Translations under genes and position numbers: made by a program
In this document: positions 37,500 to 46,384 of the stretch, one piece after another
Layout: the number at the start of each line of letters is the position of its first letter
Position numbering within the stretch: position 1 is the first letter of the stretch
The notes under the pieces: model-generated
The model's input: only the letters and a program-made list of their open reading frames with translations
The model's database searches: none
Told to the model about the DNA's origin: nothing
Assembly: GCF_000407485.1 (NCBI RefSeq)
Contig: NZ_ASWD01000001.1
Span: 744,001 to 808,000 of the forward strand
DNA length: 64,000 bases
From: Enterococcus pallens ATCC BAA-351
GTDB lineage: Bacteria > Bacillota > Bacilli > Lactobacillales > Enterococcaceae
Direction: 5' to 3'

Positions 37500-37774
37500 C
37501 GTTTACAATCTAACAAATCTGCTTAATTCTGTCAACGAATTTCTGCAAATTAATTCTTAAAATAATGCATTTTATTCAATATGATTTCTTTTACACACCA
37601 AAAGAAACATCTTAAGAACTAATATCCTGGAAATCGAATACATTTCCACAATATCACCAAATCCAGCAATACTTAATCCTGAATAAAATAGGCAGCTAGA
37701 ATCTATTTATCCCTTCTCAGCACTGCGAATAAATAACATTATTTTTTTGATTAAGAGATCTACTCTACAATTGA
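37500..37774. other. Region with the Mg operon promoter, otherwise empty
   Basis: AT-rich sequence upstream of the M-box. The promoter of the Mg operon must lie at its left side. I see nothing else. Confidence 0.4.
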
Positions 37775-37963
37775 TTACTTGAAACGATCCTTAAGTGTTG
37801 AGGATAAGTCTTTGAATTGTTTGCCGACTGCTTTCCCTTTTTCAGCATATTCTTTTCCCACACTTTTTCCTTCTTCACTATACTTTTCGCCTAATTTAGC
37901 TCCTTGTTCTTTGGTTTGTTCAAATCCTTCTTTTAATTTATCGATTTCATCTTTAAATGACAT
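37775..37963 (-). CDS. Small hydrophilic repeat protein, co-transcribed with an Rrf2 regulator
   Basis: A 62-residue, highly charged, probably helical protein with an internal duplication: EGKSVGKEYAEKGKAVGKQF holds two copies of (E/K)GK(S/A)VGK(E/Q)(Y/F). It resembles stress-type (CsbD/LEA-like) small proteins in composition, but no family is certain. It begins 11 bases after the Rrf2 regulator, so both are made from one transcript. The ATG follows an AGGAGAG site at the end of the regulator. Confidence 0.6.
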   Translation of the reverse strand: MSFKDEIDKLKEGFEQTKEQGAKLGEKYSEEGKSVGKEYAEKGKAVGKQFKDLSSTLKDRFK

Positions 37964-37974
37964 ATGCTTCTCTC

Positions 37975-38454
37975 CTATTCTTCGTTAATAAAATTTTTCC
38001 AATCTATTTCCAGATACTTACCTGTTGAATCCTTAGGTATGATTTCTGACAAAACATGCGACTGCAGCTCCTTTTGATAAAGCTTTTGGGCTTCCAGATG
38101 AATATTCTTAACCGCTTCTGACTTTTCCTTAACCAGTTGTTTATCAAGGAACATCGCATCAATTGGTTTTAGATTCACCTTGGCTAAAAATGATTTTTCT
38201 CCTTCAATTGCCAAGAAGATATCAAGAAAATTAATTTCCTCTTTTGGTTTTTTCAATCGGTAGCCGCCTTGCTTTGAGGCAAAGGATTCAATCAATTCTG
38301 CATGCTTTAATTTAGCAGCAATCTTCTGTAAATAACTATGAGATACATTCATTCGTTGACTGATCTCGCTGGCTTTGAGTGACTCATTTTCTGGCAGCTC
38401 TGCAAGCATAACCAAAATTCCTATCGCTTGAACATAGGATGATGATAAATTCAA
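37975..38454 (-). CDS. Rrf2-family transcriptional regulator
   Basis: A 159-residue protein with an N-terminal winged helix (YVQAIGILVMLAEL, SEISQRMNVSHSYLQKIAAKL, SKQGGYRLKKP). The cysteines that bind an iron-sulphur cluster in IscR and NsrR are absent, so this belongs to the cluster-free YwnA-like group. A longer frame begins at 38508, but GGAGGT lies 6 bases before the TTG at 38454, and family members begin with (M)NLSSSY, so TTG is preferred. It probably regulates itself and the 62-residue gene. Confidence 0.8.
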   Translation of the reverse strand: MNLSSSYVQAIGILVMLAELPENESLKASEISQRMNVSHSYLQKIAAKLKHAELIESFASKQGGYRLKKPKEEINFLDIFLAIEGEKSFLAKVNLKPIDAMFLDKQLVKEKSEAVKNIHLEAQKLYQKELQSHVLSEIIPKDSTGKYLEIDWKNFINEE

Positions 38455-38537
38455 TTCCCCACCTCCATATCTGTGGATATTATACATCCGCAGACTTTTT
38501 TTGTCCACAGTTAGAACGAATAAATGTTGCTCAAATA

Positions 38538-38572
38538 AGCAATCTTCCAGATCTATCCTAGAAGATTGCTTT
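38538..38572 (+). terminator. Hairpin with a plus-strand U-tract
   Basis: GCAATCTTC and GAAGATTGC form a stem across a 13-base loop, followed by TTTGTATTTT. No plus-strand gene precedes it, so its role is unclear. Confidence 0.4.
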
Positions 38573-38675
38573 GTATTTTATCAAATTTTATCGATTAGCT
38601 AAAAACATAGCTTACTTTCAGCAATTTTAAATACCATCAAAATTGCTATTTCGCTAAGACTAGCTTTTTTATCAT

Positions 38676-38753
38676 TCAAGTATTTCTAAATACTTGGTCA
38701 TGCGAACCCGTAGCAAGCAACCACAACTCTAATCGATCGTTATCTATTCGATC
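38676..38753 (-). pseudogene. Out-of-frame C-terminal piece of the YafQ-type toxin
   Basis: This frame reads RIDNDRLELWLLATGSHDQVF. It is the last strand and C-terminal region of YafQ toxins, including the histidine of the (T/G)SHxDLF motif needed for RNA cleavage. It belongs to the gene at 38752 but is in another frame after a small deletion that removed the usual WLLIYK-like segment. Confidence 0.65.
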
Positions 38754-38949
38754 AATCATTTTCTATGTGAAGTTCTCTCAAGCCTTGTTTGTTCCCTTTT
38801 AACGCATGATCTTTGTACTTTTGTCTTAATATACTTGTTTTCCGATCAATGAGTAATCCTAAAACTTCGTCAATCTTACTCATATCATAATGTTTCTTCT
38901 TTAGAGCTTTATAATTACGTTCAAAAGGTGGAGCCACTCTAATCTCCAT
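38752..38949 (-). pseudogene. YafQ/RelE-family toxin, truncated by a frameshift
   Basis: The reading frame gives 65 residues ending GLRELHIEND and then a stop; YafQ toxins are about 90 residues. The missing end is found in another frame directly downstream (38676-38753), so a small deletion, probably about 11 bases, broke the gene. The catalytic histidine is lost from the product, and the toxin is almost certainly inactive. It overlaps the antitoxin gene by 11 bases, the usual TA arrangement. Confidence 0.75.
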
Positions 38950-39193
38950 TGTTCAAATCCTTCAACAATTCCTCTTTGGAAGAAAATGTCTTATAGTTTC
39001 CACTTTCTATGTCTCTTAATGCTTCTTCAAAATCACTTTGCTGCAAGGTCAAATCAAAAGGAATTCCTTTTTCTCGAACTACTTTAGTTAAATATATTTT
39101 AATACCTGTAGTTAAATCCATTCCTAAGCTATCAAAAATCTCGCTTGATTCTTTCTTTAACTGATCATCCAGTCTCATATTTAATTGAGCCAT
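38939..39193 (-). CDS. RelB/DinJ-family antitoxin
   Basis: An 84-residue antitoxin. The ribbon-helix-helix is visible as AQLNMRLDDQLKKESSEIFDSLG followed by DLTTGIKIYLTKVV, and the C-terminal tail (DIESGNYKTFSSKEELLKDL) would cover the toxin. A longer frame starts at 39226, but the ATG at 39193 with AAAGGAA upstream fits the family N terminus. Its partner toxin is broken, so it may now act only as a repressor. Confidence 0.85.
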   Translation of the reverse strand: MAQLNMRLDDQLKKESSEIFDSLGMDLTTGIKIYLTKVVREKGIPFDLTLQQSDFEEALRDIESGNYKTFSSKEELLKDLNNGD

Positions 39194-39217
39194 ATCAAAA
39201 CATTCCTTTGTAAATAC

Positions 39218-39258
39218 ATTATACAATTTTAGTAATCACACGTAAATACAATGTATAA
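39218..39258 (-). promoter_or_regulatory. Promoter and operator of the RelB/YafQ-type locus
   Basis: TTTACG (39241-39246) and TATAAT (39218-39223) are 17 bases apart on the minus strand, giving a strong promoter. TGTATTTAC occurs twice around it, next to ATACATTGTAT and TGTATAATGTAT dyads, which look like the operator for the ribbon-helix-helix antitoxin. Confidence 0.7.
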
Positions 39259-39284
39259 CTATCGTCTATAAAAAAACCAAAATT

Positions 39285-39330
39285 AAAACAAAAACAAGCA
39301 CCTATCTACACGATAAGTACTTGCTTTTAT
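39285..39330 (-). terminator. Terminator after the sugar-isomerase relic
   Basis: AAGCA with TATC pairs with GATA and TGCTT across a small loop. The left side is A-rich, giving a U-tract on the minus strand. Confidence 0.55.
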
Positions 39331-39332
39331 AA

Positions 39333-39650
39333 TTATGCGCCTAATGATTCGCCAATAGCTGCTTCTGGGTGCCACTTGACATACTCTTCTGGTGAAAGGC
39401 CTCGCGCATTCTGAAGAAGAACTGAAAGAACCTGCAGTAGTAAAATCTGCTTAATAATTGAAGCTCTTGGAGGTTTATTCAGGTCGTCACCTTCATTCGT
39501 CGTTGCGGTGCACAAGCAAACATCTGAAAGTCTGCTTAACGACGAGCTCTTACTTCGTGAAACACCAAAAATCTTTGCACCGTTCGCTTTTACGGTTCTG
39601 ACTGAGTACAGCAGTTCCGCTGTTTCTCCGCTTAACCCATCAAATACTCT
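39333..39650 (-). pseudogene. C-terminal part of a SIS-domain sugar-phosphate isomerase (KpsF/GutQ-like)
   Basis: The frame is open from about 39652 to 39333 and reads SGETAELLYSVRTVKANGAK, then IFGVSRSKSSSLSRLSD and LQNARGLSPEEYVKWHPEAA. SGET is the phosphosugar-binding edge of a SIS domain, and the HPxxAxG ending matches KpsF/GutQ-type isomerases. There is no start, and the N-terminal third of the domain is absent, with a stop in frame just upstream. It lies downstream of the fructan operon and may be its former last gene. Confidence 0.6.
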
Positions 39651-39824
39651 ACATTTAAGTTACTTTAGTAACTCCTAAAAATAAAATGATCTTCTCGCAT
39701 TCTTTTGAGTCTCTCTATTTCTTTGCGTGATTTTCTTAGATACTAAAAGTTAACTGCTCTATTTCATGATTATTCTATGCCAAAAGTAGATTTAAAAATT
39801 AGTATTTTATTCGTCATTCCTCTT

Positions 39825-40934
39825 CTATGGTAACTGAATAACTACTTCTGTCTCCTTATCAAAGAAATTTCCCTTGTTTAAGTCAAAAGCCAAATCTACA
39901 TAGGCACCTGGCTCATGGAAGTTTCTAGCATCTACTTTTGCCACAAATTCGGTATCACCGATAACTGAATACAGCATTGTTTCTGCTCCAAGTAATTCTG
40001 AAACAACTACTTTTGCACGAACCGTTGATTCAGGAGCAGCATCTAGAGCAATTTGTTCTCCGTGAATTGCCTCTGGACGAATGCCAAATATGACTTCTTT
40101 GCCTTCATACCCTTTTTCTTTCAGTACTTTATTTTTTCCTTCAGGAATTGCCAGCCTTAAGCCATGATCATTGGTCAATAGCCCGTCCTTTAACGTAACT
40201 GTAAAGAAATTCATAGCTGGTGAACCGATAAATCCTGCTACAAAGACATTATTAGGTTTGTTATAAACTTCTTGTGGGGAGCCGACTTGTTGGATGACAC
40301 CGTCCTTCATGATGACAATTCGATCGGCCATTGTCATTGCCTCTGTCTGATCGTGAGTGACATAGATCGTCGTAGTTTCTAAACGATGATGTAGTTTAGC
40401 GATCTCAGCACGCATCGAAACTCTTAATTTTGCGTCTAAATTAGACAATGGTTCATCCATCAAAAAGACTCGGGCATCTCGAACAATCGCTCTTCCTAAC
40501 GCAACCCGCTGACGTTGTCCCCCAGACAATGCTGCGGGCTTGCGATACAGATACTCTGTTAGTCCTAAGATATCTGCCGCATTCTCCACTCGTTTCGAGA
40601 TTTCCTCTTTATTATATTTGCGTAGCTTCAAGCCAAAGGCCATATTGTCAAAAACTGTCATGTGAGGATATAGAGCATAGTTCTGGAATACCATCGCTAT
40701 GTCACGATCCTTTGGTGCTACCTCATTCATCCTTTGGCCATCAATGGTGAAGTCGCCTTCTGAAATATCCTCTAATCCGGCTATCATTCGCAAGGTTGTT
40801 GATTTACCACAGCCAGAAGGTCCTACAAAGACAATAAATTCTTTATCTTTAATTTCTAAATTAAAATCCGTTACTGAATACTTGTCTGCATTATCATATT
40901 TTTTATGAATGTGCTTTAAACTTAGTTCCGTCAT
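39825..40934 (-). CDS. msmK: Sugar ABC transporter ATP-binding protein (MsmK/UgpC type)
   Basis: A 369-residue ATPase of the multiple-sugar group. Walker A GPSGCGKST, signature LSGGQRQRVALGRA, Walker B VFLMDEPLSNLD and switch histidine in TIYVTHDQTEA are present. The C-terminal 130 residues form the OB-fold regulatory domain. It should power the two permeases at 43298 and 44125. It is the last gene of the fructan operon, 24 bases after fructokinase. In related bacteria one MsmK serves several sugar importers. Confidence 0.9.
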   Translation of the reverse strand: MTELSLKHIHKKYDNADKYSVTDFNLEIKDKEFIVFVGPSGCGKSTTLRMIAGLEDISEGDFTIDGQRMNEVAPKDRDIAMVFQNYALYPHMTVFDNMAFGLKLRKYNKEEISKRVENAADILGLTEYLYRKPAALSGGQRQRVALGRAIVRDARVFLMDEPLSNLDAKLRVSMRAEIAKLHHRLETTTIYVTHDQTEAMTMADRIVIMKDGVIQQVGSPQEVYNKPNNVFVAGFIGSPAMNFFTVTLKDGLLTNDHGLRLAIPEGKNKVLKEKGYEGKEVIFGIRPEAIHGEQIALDAAPESTVRAKVVVSELLGAETMLYSVIGDTEFVAKVDARNFHEPGAYVDLAFDLNKGNFFDKETEVVIQLP

Positions 40935-40958
40935 CTATGTTCCCCCATCTCTTTCCTG

Positions 40959-41828
40959 CTATGAGTGCAGCTGCTGTTCTTTTGCCAATGCCAAGCAACC
41001 ATAAGTGCCTGCGTTATCTTCCAACTTAGGTACGACTAAATAGCGATCAAGCTCTGGGACCTCCACATAGTCATTTAAAAGTTCTTTAAATACTTCTTTT
41101 GTTTTCTTCAATACTTGACGTTGTTTCATTACACCGCCACCGAAAATAATCACATCCGGTGAAAGCATAAGCGTTGTATTGTACGCACATTGTGCAAGAT
41201 AATAGGCCTCCAGCTCCCATTGTTCATCCTCTTCATTTAGGTCTTGTCCTTTTTTCCCAGATCGCTTTTCAATAGCTGGTCCCGAAGCCATTCCTTCTAA
41301 ACAGCATTTATGAAAAGGACAATTTCCTTCATAATTATCTTTTTCATGTCGATTGACTAACATATGACCCATTTCTGGATGGCTAAACCCTTCGATAAAC
41401 CGACCATTTTGCATTGCTCCTCCGCCAATCCCAGTACCAATGGTGTAATAAACGACACTGGAACAGCCTTGCCCGTTTCCAAAAACGTATTCTCCGTATG
41501 CCGCTGCATTCACGTCGGTGGTCCAGGCAACCGGAATAGCGAAGACTTCCTTTACTGTGCCCACAAAATCAAAGTTTTGCCAAGCCAGCTTGGGTGTTGA
41601 AGTAATGTATCCATACAACGGGGATTCTCGCTGAATATCGATGGGACCAAAAGAGCCGATCCCTATTCCTTTAAGTGATTCTTCGTAGGGTTTAAAAAAC
41701 TCGAGCACTTTAGTCATTGTTTCTTTTGGTGTCGTAGTGGGAAAGCTCACTCGTTCCATAATTTCTAACTCTTCTGTTGCAATGGCACAAACAAACTTTG
41801 TACCTCCAGCTTCAATACTTCCGAACAT
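40959..41828 (-). CDS. scrK: ROK-family fructokinase
   Basis: A 289-residue sugar kinase that phosphorylates fructose released by the GH32 enzymes. Signatures are the phosphate loop IEAGGTKFVCAI, TTDVNAAAYGE, the IGTGIGGGAM segment, the ROK zinc site (HxxxxCxxHKxCLE, visible as GNCPFHKCCLEGMASGPA) and IIFGGGVM. An ATG at 41852 overlaps the upstream stop, but GGGGAGA before the ATG at 41828 and the family N terminus favour the latter. Confidence 0.88.
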   Translation of the reverse strand: MFGSIEAGGTKFVCAIATEELEIMERVSFPTTTPKETMTKVLEFFKPYEESLKGIGIGSFGPIDIQRESPLYGYITSTPKLAWQNFDFVGTVKEVFAIPVAWTTDVNAAAYGEYVFGNGQGCSSVVYYTIGTGIGGGAMQNGRFIEGFSHPEMGHMLVNRHEKDNYEGNCPFHKCCLEGMASGPAIEKRSGKKGQDLNEEDEQWELEAYYLAQCAYNTTLMLSPDVIIFGGGVMKQRQVLKKTKEVFKELLNDYVEVPELDRYLVVPKLEDNAGTYGCLALAKEQQLHS

Positions 41829-41848
41829 TGCTTCATCTCCCCTTTCAC

Positions 41849-43294
41849 TCATCCAGTAATCAACCTTTTTGCGTTCAATTTAGTTACTACTAATTTTTCA
41901 ATCCGGTCGTCTTCACAACAGCTGAAAGAGAATTCACGCTCACAGGCTCCTTTAAAAAAGCTGTTTACACTTAGAACCGTCCCTTCACCTTCTGCAAAGA
42001 CTTCCATCGAATACAGATCCAAAAGAATTTTTACACGATTTTCTTTTTTAGCAAGTGGCATAGTCAACGTTTTTCTCCCCAAAGGATTCTCATTAGAATG
42101 ATAGCGCAGCTGATCCTCAATGATAAAACGATCCTCCATACCAGTTCTTTGATCTTTAAACATTAGTGTAATTGGTGATTCTCCAGATTTCAGCGACAAT
42201 TCAATGATAGATGGTGTCTGAATCTCGGTTACTTTTTTCAGATATCCATTCGTCTGGGTGTCATTGATGATTATTTGCGCGCCCTCTAATGCAGTGACTT
42301 GACCCGGTATTGTCGAATACAACTGTTTGTTTCTTATGCTGACTCTTCTTGGCATACTCATGGCTCCGCACCAGTTATTCTCTGTTAAAGCACCAAAGCC
42401 ATTCCATTCGTCCATCCATTCCCAACCATTTTGCCATCCGATGACGTAACGTTCTCCGTTTGTGCTCAAAAAAGTCTGCGGTGCGTAAAAGTCGACACCA
42501 TAGTCAAGAATACCTCGTGACTCTACGTGAAATACTCCTTCTTGATAATCCATTTTTCCTATCAGATACGTTGAATATTCTCCTTTAATACCGACTGGAG
42601 AAAAGGTCAGCACCTCCTGACCATCTAATTCATAAAAATCTGGACATTCTAACATCCAACCACCAGGTTCTTCAAAAACGATATTAACAAACGTCCAATC
42701 AAAAAGATTCTCTGATTTGTAAAGCGCCAGTTTGCCTACCTGGTCTTGACTTACTCCCACCAGCATGTAAAACGTGTTGTCATGTTTCCAAACCTTTGGA
42801 TCTCTAAAATGACTATTTTCATTCCCCAGATGATCCGTTTGAATAATCGGATTGTTTTCGTATTTTGAAAAATGTAGACCGTCTTCGCTCATTGCTGCAC
42901 ACTGTTTTTGGACTAAGTCTCCTGCTGCATTTCGGGCAACAGCTGTGTAGAAAAGATAAAGCATCCCTTCATGCTCCAGTGCTGTCCCAGAAAAACACCC
43001 ACCTTCTGGACTATCTTCATAGCTCTCCGATGGTGCTAAAGCAATCGGCAAATCTCGCCAGGTGATCAAGTCATCACTAACCGCATGTCCCCAATACATT
43101 TGACGCCATTTGGTCTCATAGGGATGATACTGATAAAACAAGTGATAGTGACCGTTGAAAAAAATTAGGCCATTTGGATCGTTCATCCAGCCCAGTGGCG
43201 GCGTAAAATGAAGCGCCGGCTGGAGGGATGTTTTTACTGCTAGGTTCTTGTATTTTTCAATATAGTTATTCGCTGCGTTTCTTTTTTTATCCAT
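41849..43294 (-). CDS. scrB: GH32 beta-fructosidase / sucrose-6-phosphate hydrolase-like
   Basis: A 481-residue glycoside hydrolase family 32 enzyme. The nucleophile motif is GWMNDPNGL, the transition-state aspartate lies in FRDPKVW, and the acid/base glutamate in LECPDFYEL. No signal peptide is present, so it acts in the cytoplasm on sucrose or short fructo-oligosaccharides brought in by the ABC transporter. Because import is by ABC transporter and not PTS, the substrate is probably not phosphorylated, so the symbol scrB is by homology only. Confidence 0.85.
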   Translation of the reverse strand: MDKKRNAANNYIEKYKNLAVKTSLQPALHFTPPLGWMNDPNGLIFFNGHYHLFYQYHPYETKWRQMYWGHAVSDDLITWRDLPIALAPSESYEDSPEGGCFSGTALEHEGMLYLFYTAVARNAAGDLVQKQCAAMSEDGLHFSKYENNPIIQTDHLGNENSHFRDPKVWKHDNTFYMLVGVSQDQVGKLALYKSENLFDWTFVNIVFEEPGGWMLECPDFYELDGQEVLTFSPVGIKGEYSTYLIGKMDYQEGVFHVESRGILDYGVDFYAPQTFLSTNGERYVIGWQNGWEWMDEWNGFGALTENNWCGAMSMPRRVSIRNKQLYSTIPGQVTALEGAQIIINDTQTNGYLKKVTEIQTPSIIELSLKSGESPITLMFKDQRTGMEDRFIIEDQLRYHSNENPLGRKTLTMPLAKKENRVKILLDLYSMEVFAEGEGTVLSVNSFFKGACEREFSFSCCEDDRIEKLVVTKLNAKRLITG

Positions 43295-43297
43295 GAA

Positions 43298-44125
43298 CTA
43301 TCCTTTCGTTGCACCAGCAGTCATACCTGAAGTCACCCATTTATTTAGAGAGAAGTAAATCAGGATTGGCGGCAAAATAGCAATAGAGATAGCGGCATAG
43401 GTTGCTCCCCAATCGACATTCCCAAAGGCACCCACATAATCTTTCAAGCCCATTGTGATGGTCTTGGCAGCCGAATCACTGATAAAGGTATTCGCAAAGA
43501 TAAAATCATTCCAAATTAGAATACTATACATGGAAGCGATGGTAATCATCGTATTTCTTGCCAGTGGAGCAACAATCTGCAAAAATACCCGATAAGGCGA
43601 ACAACCGTCAACGATTCCTGCTTCGATTAGTTCATCTGGAACAAAATTGTAAAAGTTAACGAACATCATCACAGATAACGGCAGGGCAAAGCCCACTTGC
43701 GGCAACACCATCGCCATACTTGTGTTCAAAATGCCGATTTTACTATAGAAGATAAACAACGGAATCAACGTGATTTGAACAGGAACCATGATACCAAACA
43801 TGAAAAATGAATAGATTTTTTTACTATGTTTATAGCGGAACTTCGATAATGCAAAGCCGATGGTTGAGCTTAGCACCAAAATCAATACCAGCGAGATCAT
43901 GGTGATCTTCAAGCTATTCCACATGTAACCGCCGATCACCCCATCTCCCAACACATTTTTGTAATTATCAAATGTTATTGCCTTGGGTAAAGAAAATGGA
44001 GTAGTAGACAACTCAACTGTGTCTTTCAAGCTGGCAATGAAAAGCCAAATTACAGGATAAATTTGGATAATCAAAAAGACAACCAACAAAAGAATAAACA
44101 GATATTTTATCGCTTTCTCTTTCAT
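43298..44125 (-). CDS. Sugar ABC transporter permease (MalG type)
   Basis: A 275-residue membrane protein with six helices and the binding-protein-dependent transport signature EAGIVDGCSPYRVFLQIVAPL (the EAA loop). It is the second permease of the fructan importer. Its ATG overlaps the last base of the first permease's stop, and it is followed by the GH32 gene after 3 bases. Confidence 0.9.
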   Translation of the reverse strand: MKEKAIKYLFILLLVVFLIIQIYPVIWLFIASLKDTVELSTTPFSLPKAITFDNYKNVLGDGVIGGYMWNSLKITMISLVLILVLSSTIGFALSKFRYKHSKKIYSFFMFGIMVPVQITLIPLFIFYSKIGILNTSMAMVLPQVGFALPLSVMMFVNFYNFVPDELIEAGIVDGCSPYRVFLQIVAPLARNTMITIASMYSILIWNDFIFANTFISDSAAKTITMGLKDYVGAFGNVDWGATYAAISIAILPPILIYFSLNKWVTSGMTAGATKG

Positions 44126-45075
44126 TAGACTAACCCGCCTTTCGTGCTCTTTTTGCGTGTACTTAATTCTAAGGCTTGCTTTGCTGCTCGTTTTTGAGCT
44201 TTCACATCATAATTCTCAAAGATTTTTCTGAGGATAAAAATGATCAACACACTTTCAATAATGATGAATACCGCCAAGGCACTGCCATATCCGTATTGAT
44301 TGTTGGTAAATGCTTGTTTATACATATACGTAGACATCAATTCACTGGCATTTCCCGGTCCTCCGTTTGTCAGCAAATAAGGAATATCAAACCCTCTTAA
44401 GGCCCCGGTCAAACACATAGTGAACGTCAGCAGTAAAATATCTTTGATCATCGGAATCTTGATTTTGAAAAGAATCTGCAGCTCCGTTGCGCCATCGATT
44501 TTCGCTGCTTCATAGACTGATTCATCCAATGAAACCAGTGCGGCATAAAAGATAACCATATACATACCGATAAATCGCCAACCTTCAGGAATCGATACCG
44601 CACCTAATACCGTATTCAAATTCGTTAGCCAAGAAGTTGCCACACTTTCTAAGCCAATTCCTGACAGAATCTGATTCAGCAAGCCTTCTGGTTGTGTTGA
44701 ATAAATACTTCTGAACAGTTGTCCAATCGCTACTGTAGTGACAATGCATGGTACATAATACAGTGTCTTGACTAAGTTTGCCCGTTTTTTCAAGTACGTC
44801 AGTAAAACAGCAAACAATAAACCAATCGACAATTGAATAACTACAACGATCACTAAATAAATTAAATTATTAATTAATGCTTTGTAAAACACTGGGTCTT
44901 GAAAAAGTCGTGTGTAATTTTCCAAACCAACAAATTGTTGGGGAGTAATACCGTTCCACTTCATAAAACTCAAACGGAGCGACTCCGTGATTGGATAAAA
45001 GACTGACAGCAGATAAAACAGCAACCCAGGTATTAAAAAAACGAAAAAGGCTTTCTTATCGCGCAATACACCCAT
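44125..45075 (-). CDS. Sugar ABC transporter permease (MalF/UgpA type)
   Basis: A 316-residue membrane protein with six helices. The EAA loop reads EAAKIDGATELQILFKIKIP. It forms the transport channel with the MalG-type partner. A GGAGGAGAAAAA site precedes the ATG, 14 bases after the substrate-binding protein gene. Confidence 0.9.
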   Translation of the reverse strand: MGVLRDKKAFFVFLIPGLLFYLLSVFYPITESLRLSFMKWNGITPQQFVGLENYTRLFQDPVFYKALINNLIYLVIVVVIQLSIGLLFAVLLTYLKKRANLVKTLYYVPCIVTTVAIGQLFRSIYSTQPEGLLNQILSGIGLESVATSWLTNLNTVLGAVSIPEGWRFIGMYMVIFYAALVSLDESVYEAAKIDGATELQILFKIKIPMIKDILLLTFTMCLTGALRGFDIPYLLTNGGPGNASELMSTYMYKQAFTNNQYGYGSALAVFIIIESVLIIFILRKIFENYDVKAQKRAAKQALELSTRKKSTKGGLV

Positions 45076-45089
45076 TTTTTCTCCTCCAA

Positions 45090-46370
45090 TTATTGGTCTG
45101 TGACATTTACTTTGATCGAATCATCGATCATTTTAACGAAATCCTTAATTTCCATATCTCCTGAACCGACAAGCAATAAATTATCCTGAACGATGGTGTT
45201 TGTCGAAGAATCCAAATACGTATCCCATGGTTTCATGAACTGGTCTCCTGTGTTGTCCATATCTTCGCGAATCCTTAAATAAAGGCTGGAATAATCGACA
45301 TCTTTAGGCAATTCCGTTTTGATAGGGGACATTTGCATTTTTTTCGTGTAGATTTCTGCGTAGTGATCCAGTACGTACAATACAAAGTCCTTCGTCTTTT
45401 CATCAAACGTTTCCGCGTTAAAGGCCATGCCGATACCGGAATTCACACAAAATTCGTTCGCATCTGTCACACCATCCTTGGTAGTTGGCATATAAAAATA
45501 ATCAATTTCTCCTTGATCATATTTTTCCTGCATCGCACCAATTTCCCAATCACCAATGTAATACATGGCCGATTTTCCATCCAAAAACATCGATTGCGCT
45601 GTTGCATAGTCTGTCGCAGAAAACCCTTCATTGAAGTACTGACCGATCTCTTTTACAAATTCGACGGATTCAACCCCTGTTTGACTGGACATTTTTTCTT
45701 TTCCTTGGCTTAACTCCTCAATGAATTGATTACCTGTCTGTCTAAATGCTGGCATTGCTAAGTATCGTTGAACTGGCCAACGATCAATCCCGTCTACAGA
45801 GATGGGAGTCACTCCAGCTTTTTGCAAGGTTTTACACGCCGACAACCATTGATCGAAGGTTTTAGGAACTTCAACTCCTGCTTCAGCAAATATTTTTTTA
45901 TTGTACCAGATCATTTCAACATGATATTCCAAAGGTAAAGTATACATCGAACCATCCGAGAATTCTTGATACTTTAATGCTGTAGGATAAAAATCCTGAT
46001 AATAATTGTTCTCTTGCAGAAACTCCTTCATGTCTACCAGCTTTCCTGCTTTGACCAGTTCTTTTGCGTAAAGATCTGGATCGGTATCAATGATATCGGG
46101 CATATTGTTTCCTGCCACCAACGTTTTTAACTTTTGCAGGTAGGAAGGTCTGTCTGCGGTAGTCTCAAAATCGATCCTCCACTTGCCGCCTTGTTCTTTG
46201 CTGTATTGATCGGCGATTTCTCGCATCGTCTCATCAATTGCTCCTCCGACTGGCCGAGAGGTCAACCACTTTACGGTTGTTACGGAGGAATCCTCTTTCT
46301 CTCCTCCGCAAGCCGCTATCACAAAAAGTGTCCCTACCAGACTGAGCAGAATACCAACTTTTCTTATCAT
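45090..46370 (-). CDS. Sugar ABC transporter substrate-binding lipoprotein
   Basis: A 426-residue family-1 solute-binding lipoprotein. The signal peptide ends at FVIAAC with the lipidated cysteine near residue 21. WLTSRPVGGAIDETMREIAD and the MEIKDFVKMIDDSIK end resemble binding proteins for sucrose and fructo-oligosaccharides. It lies between the GH32-like gene and the permeases in the operon. Confidence 0.88.
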   Translation of the reverse strand: MIRKVGILLSLVGTLFVIAACGGEKEDSSVTTVKWLTSRPVGGAIDETMREIADQYSKEQGGKWRIDFETTADRPSYLQKLKTLVAGNNMPDIIDTDPDLYAKELVKAGKLVDMKEFLQENNYYQDFYPTALKYQEFSDGSMYTLPLEYHVEMIWYNKKIFAEAGVEVPKTFDQWLSACKTLQKAGVTPISVDGIDRWPVQRYLAMPAFRQTGNQFIEELSQGKEKMSSQTGVESVEFVKEIGQYFNEGFSATDYATAQSMFLDGKSAMYYIGDWEIGAMQEKYDQGEIDYFYMPTTKDGVTDANEFCVNSGIGMAFNAETFDEKTKDFVLYVLDHYAEIYTKKMQMSPIKTELPKDVDYSSLYLRIREDMDNTGDQFMKPWDTYLDSSTNTIVQDNLLLVGSGDMEIKDFVKMIDDSIKVNVTDQ

Positions 46371-46384
46371 GGACGAATCAACTC

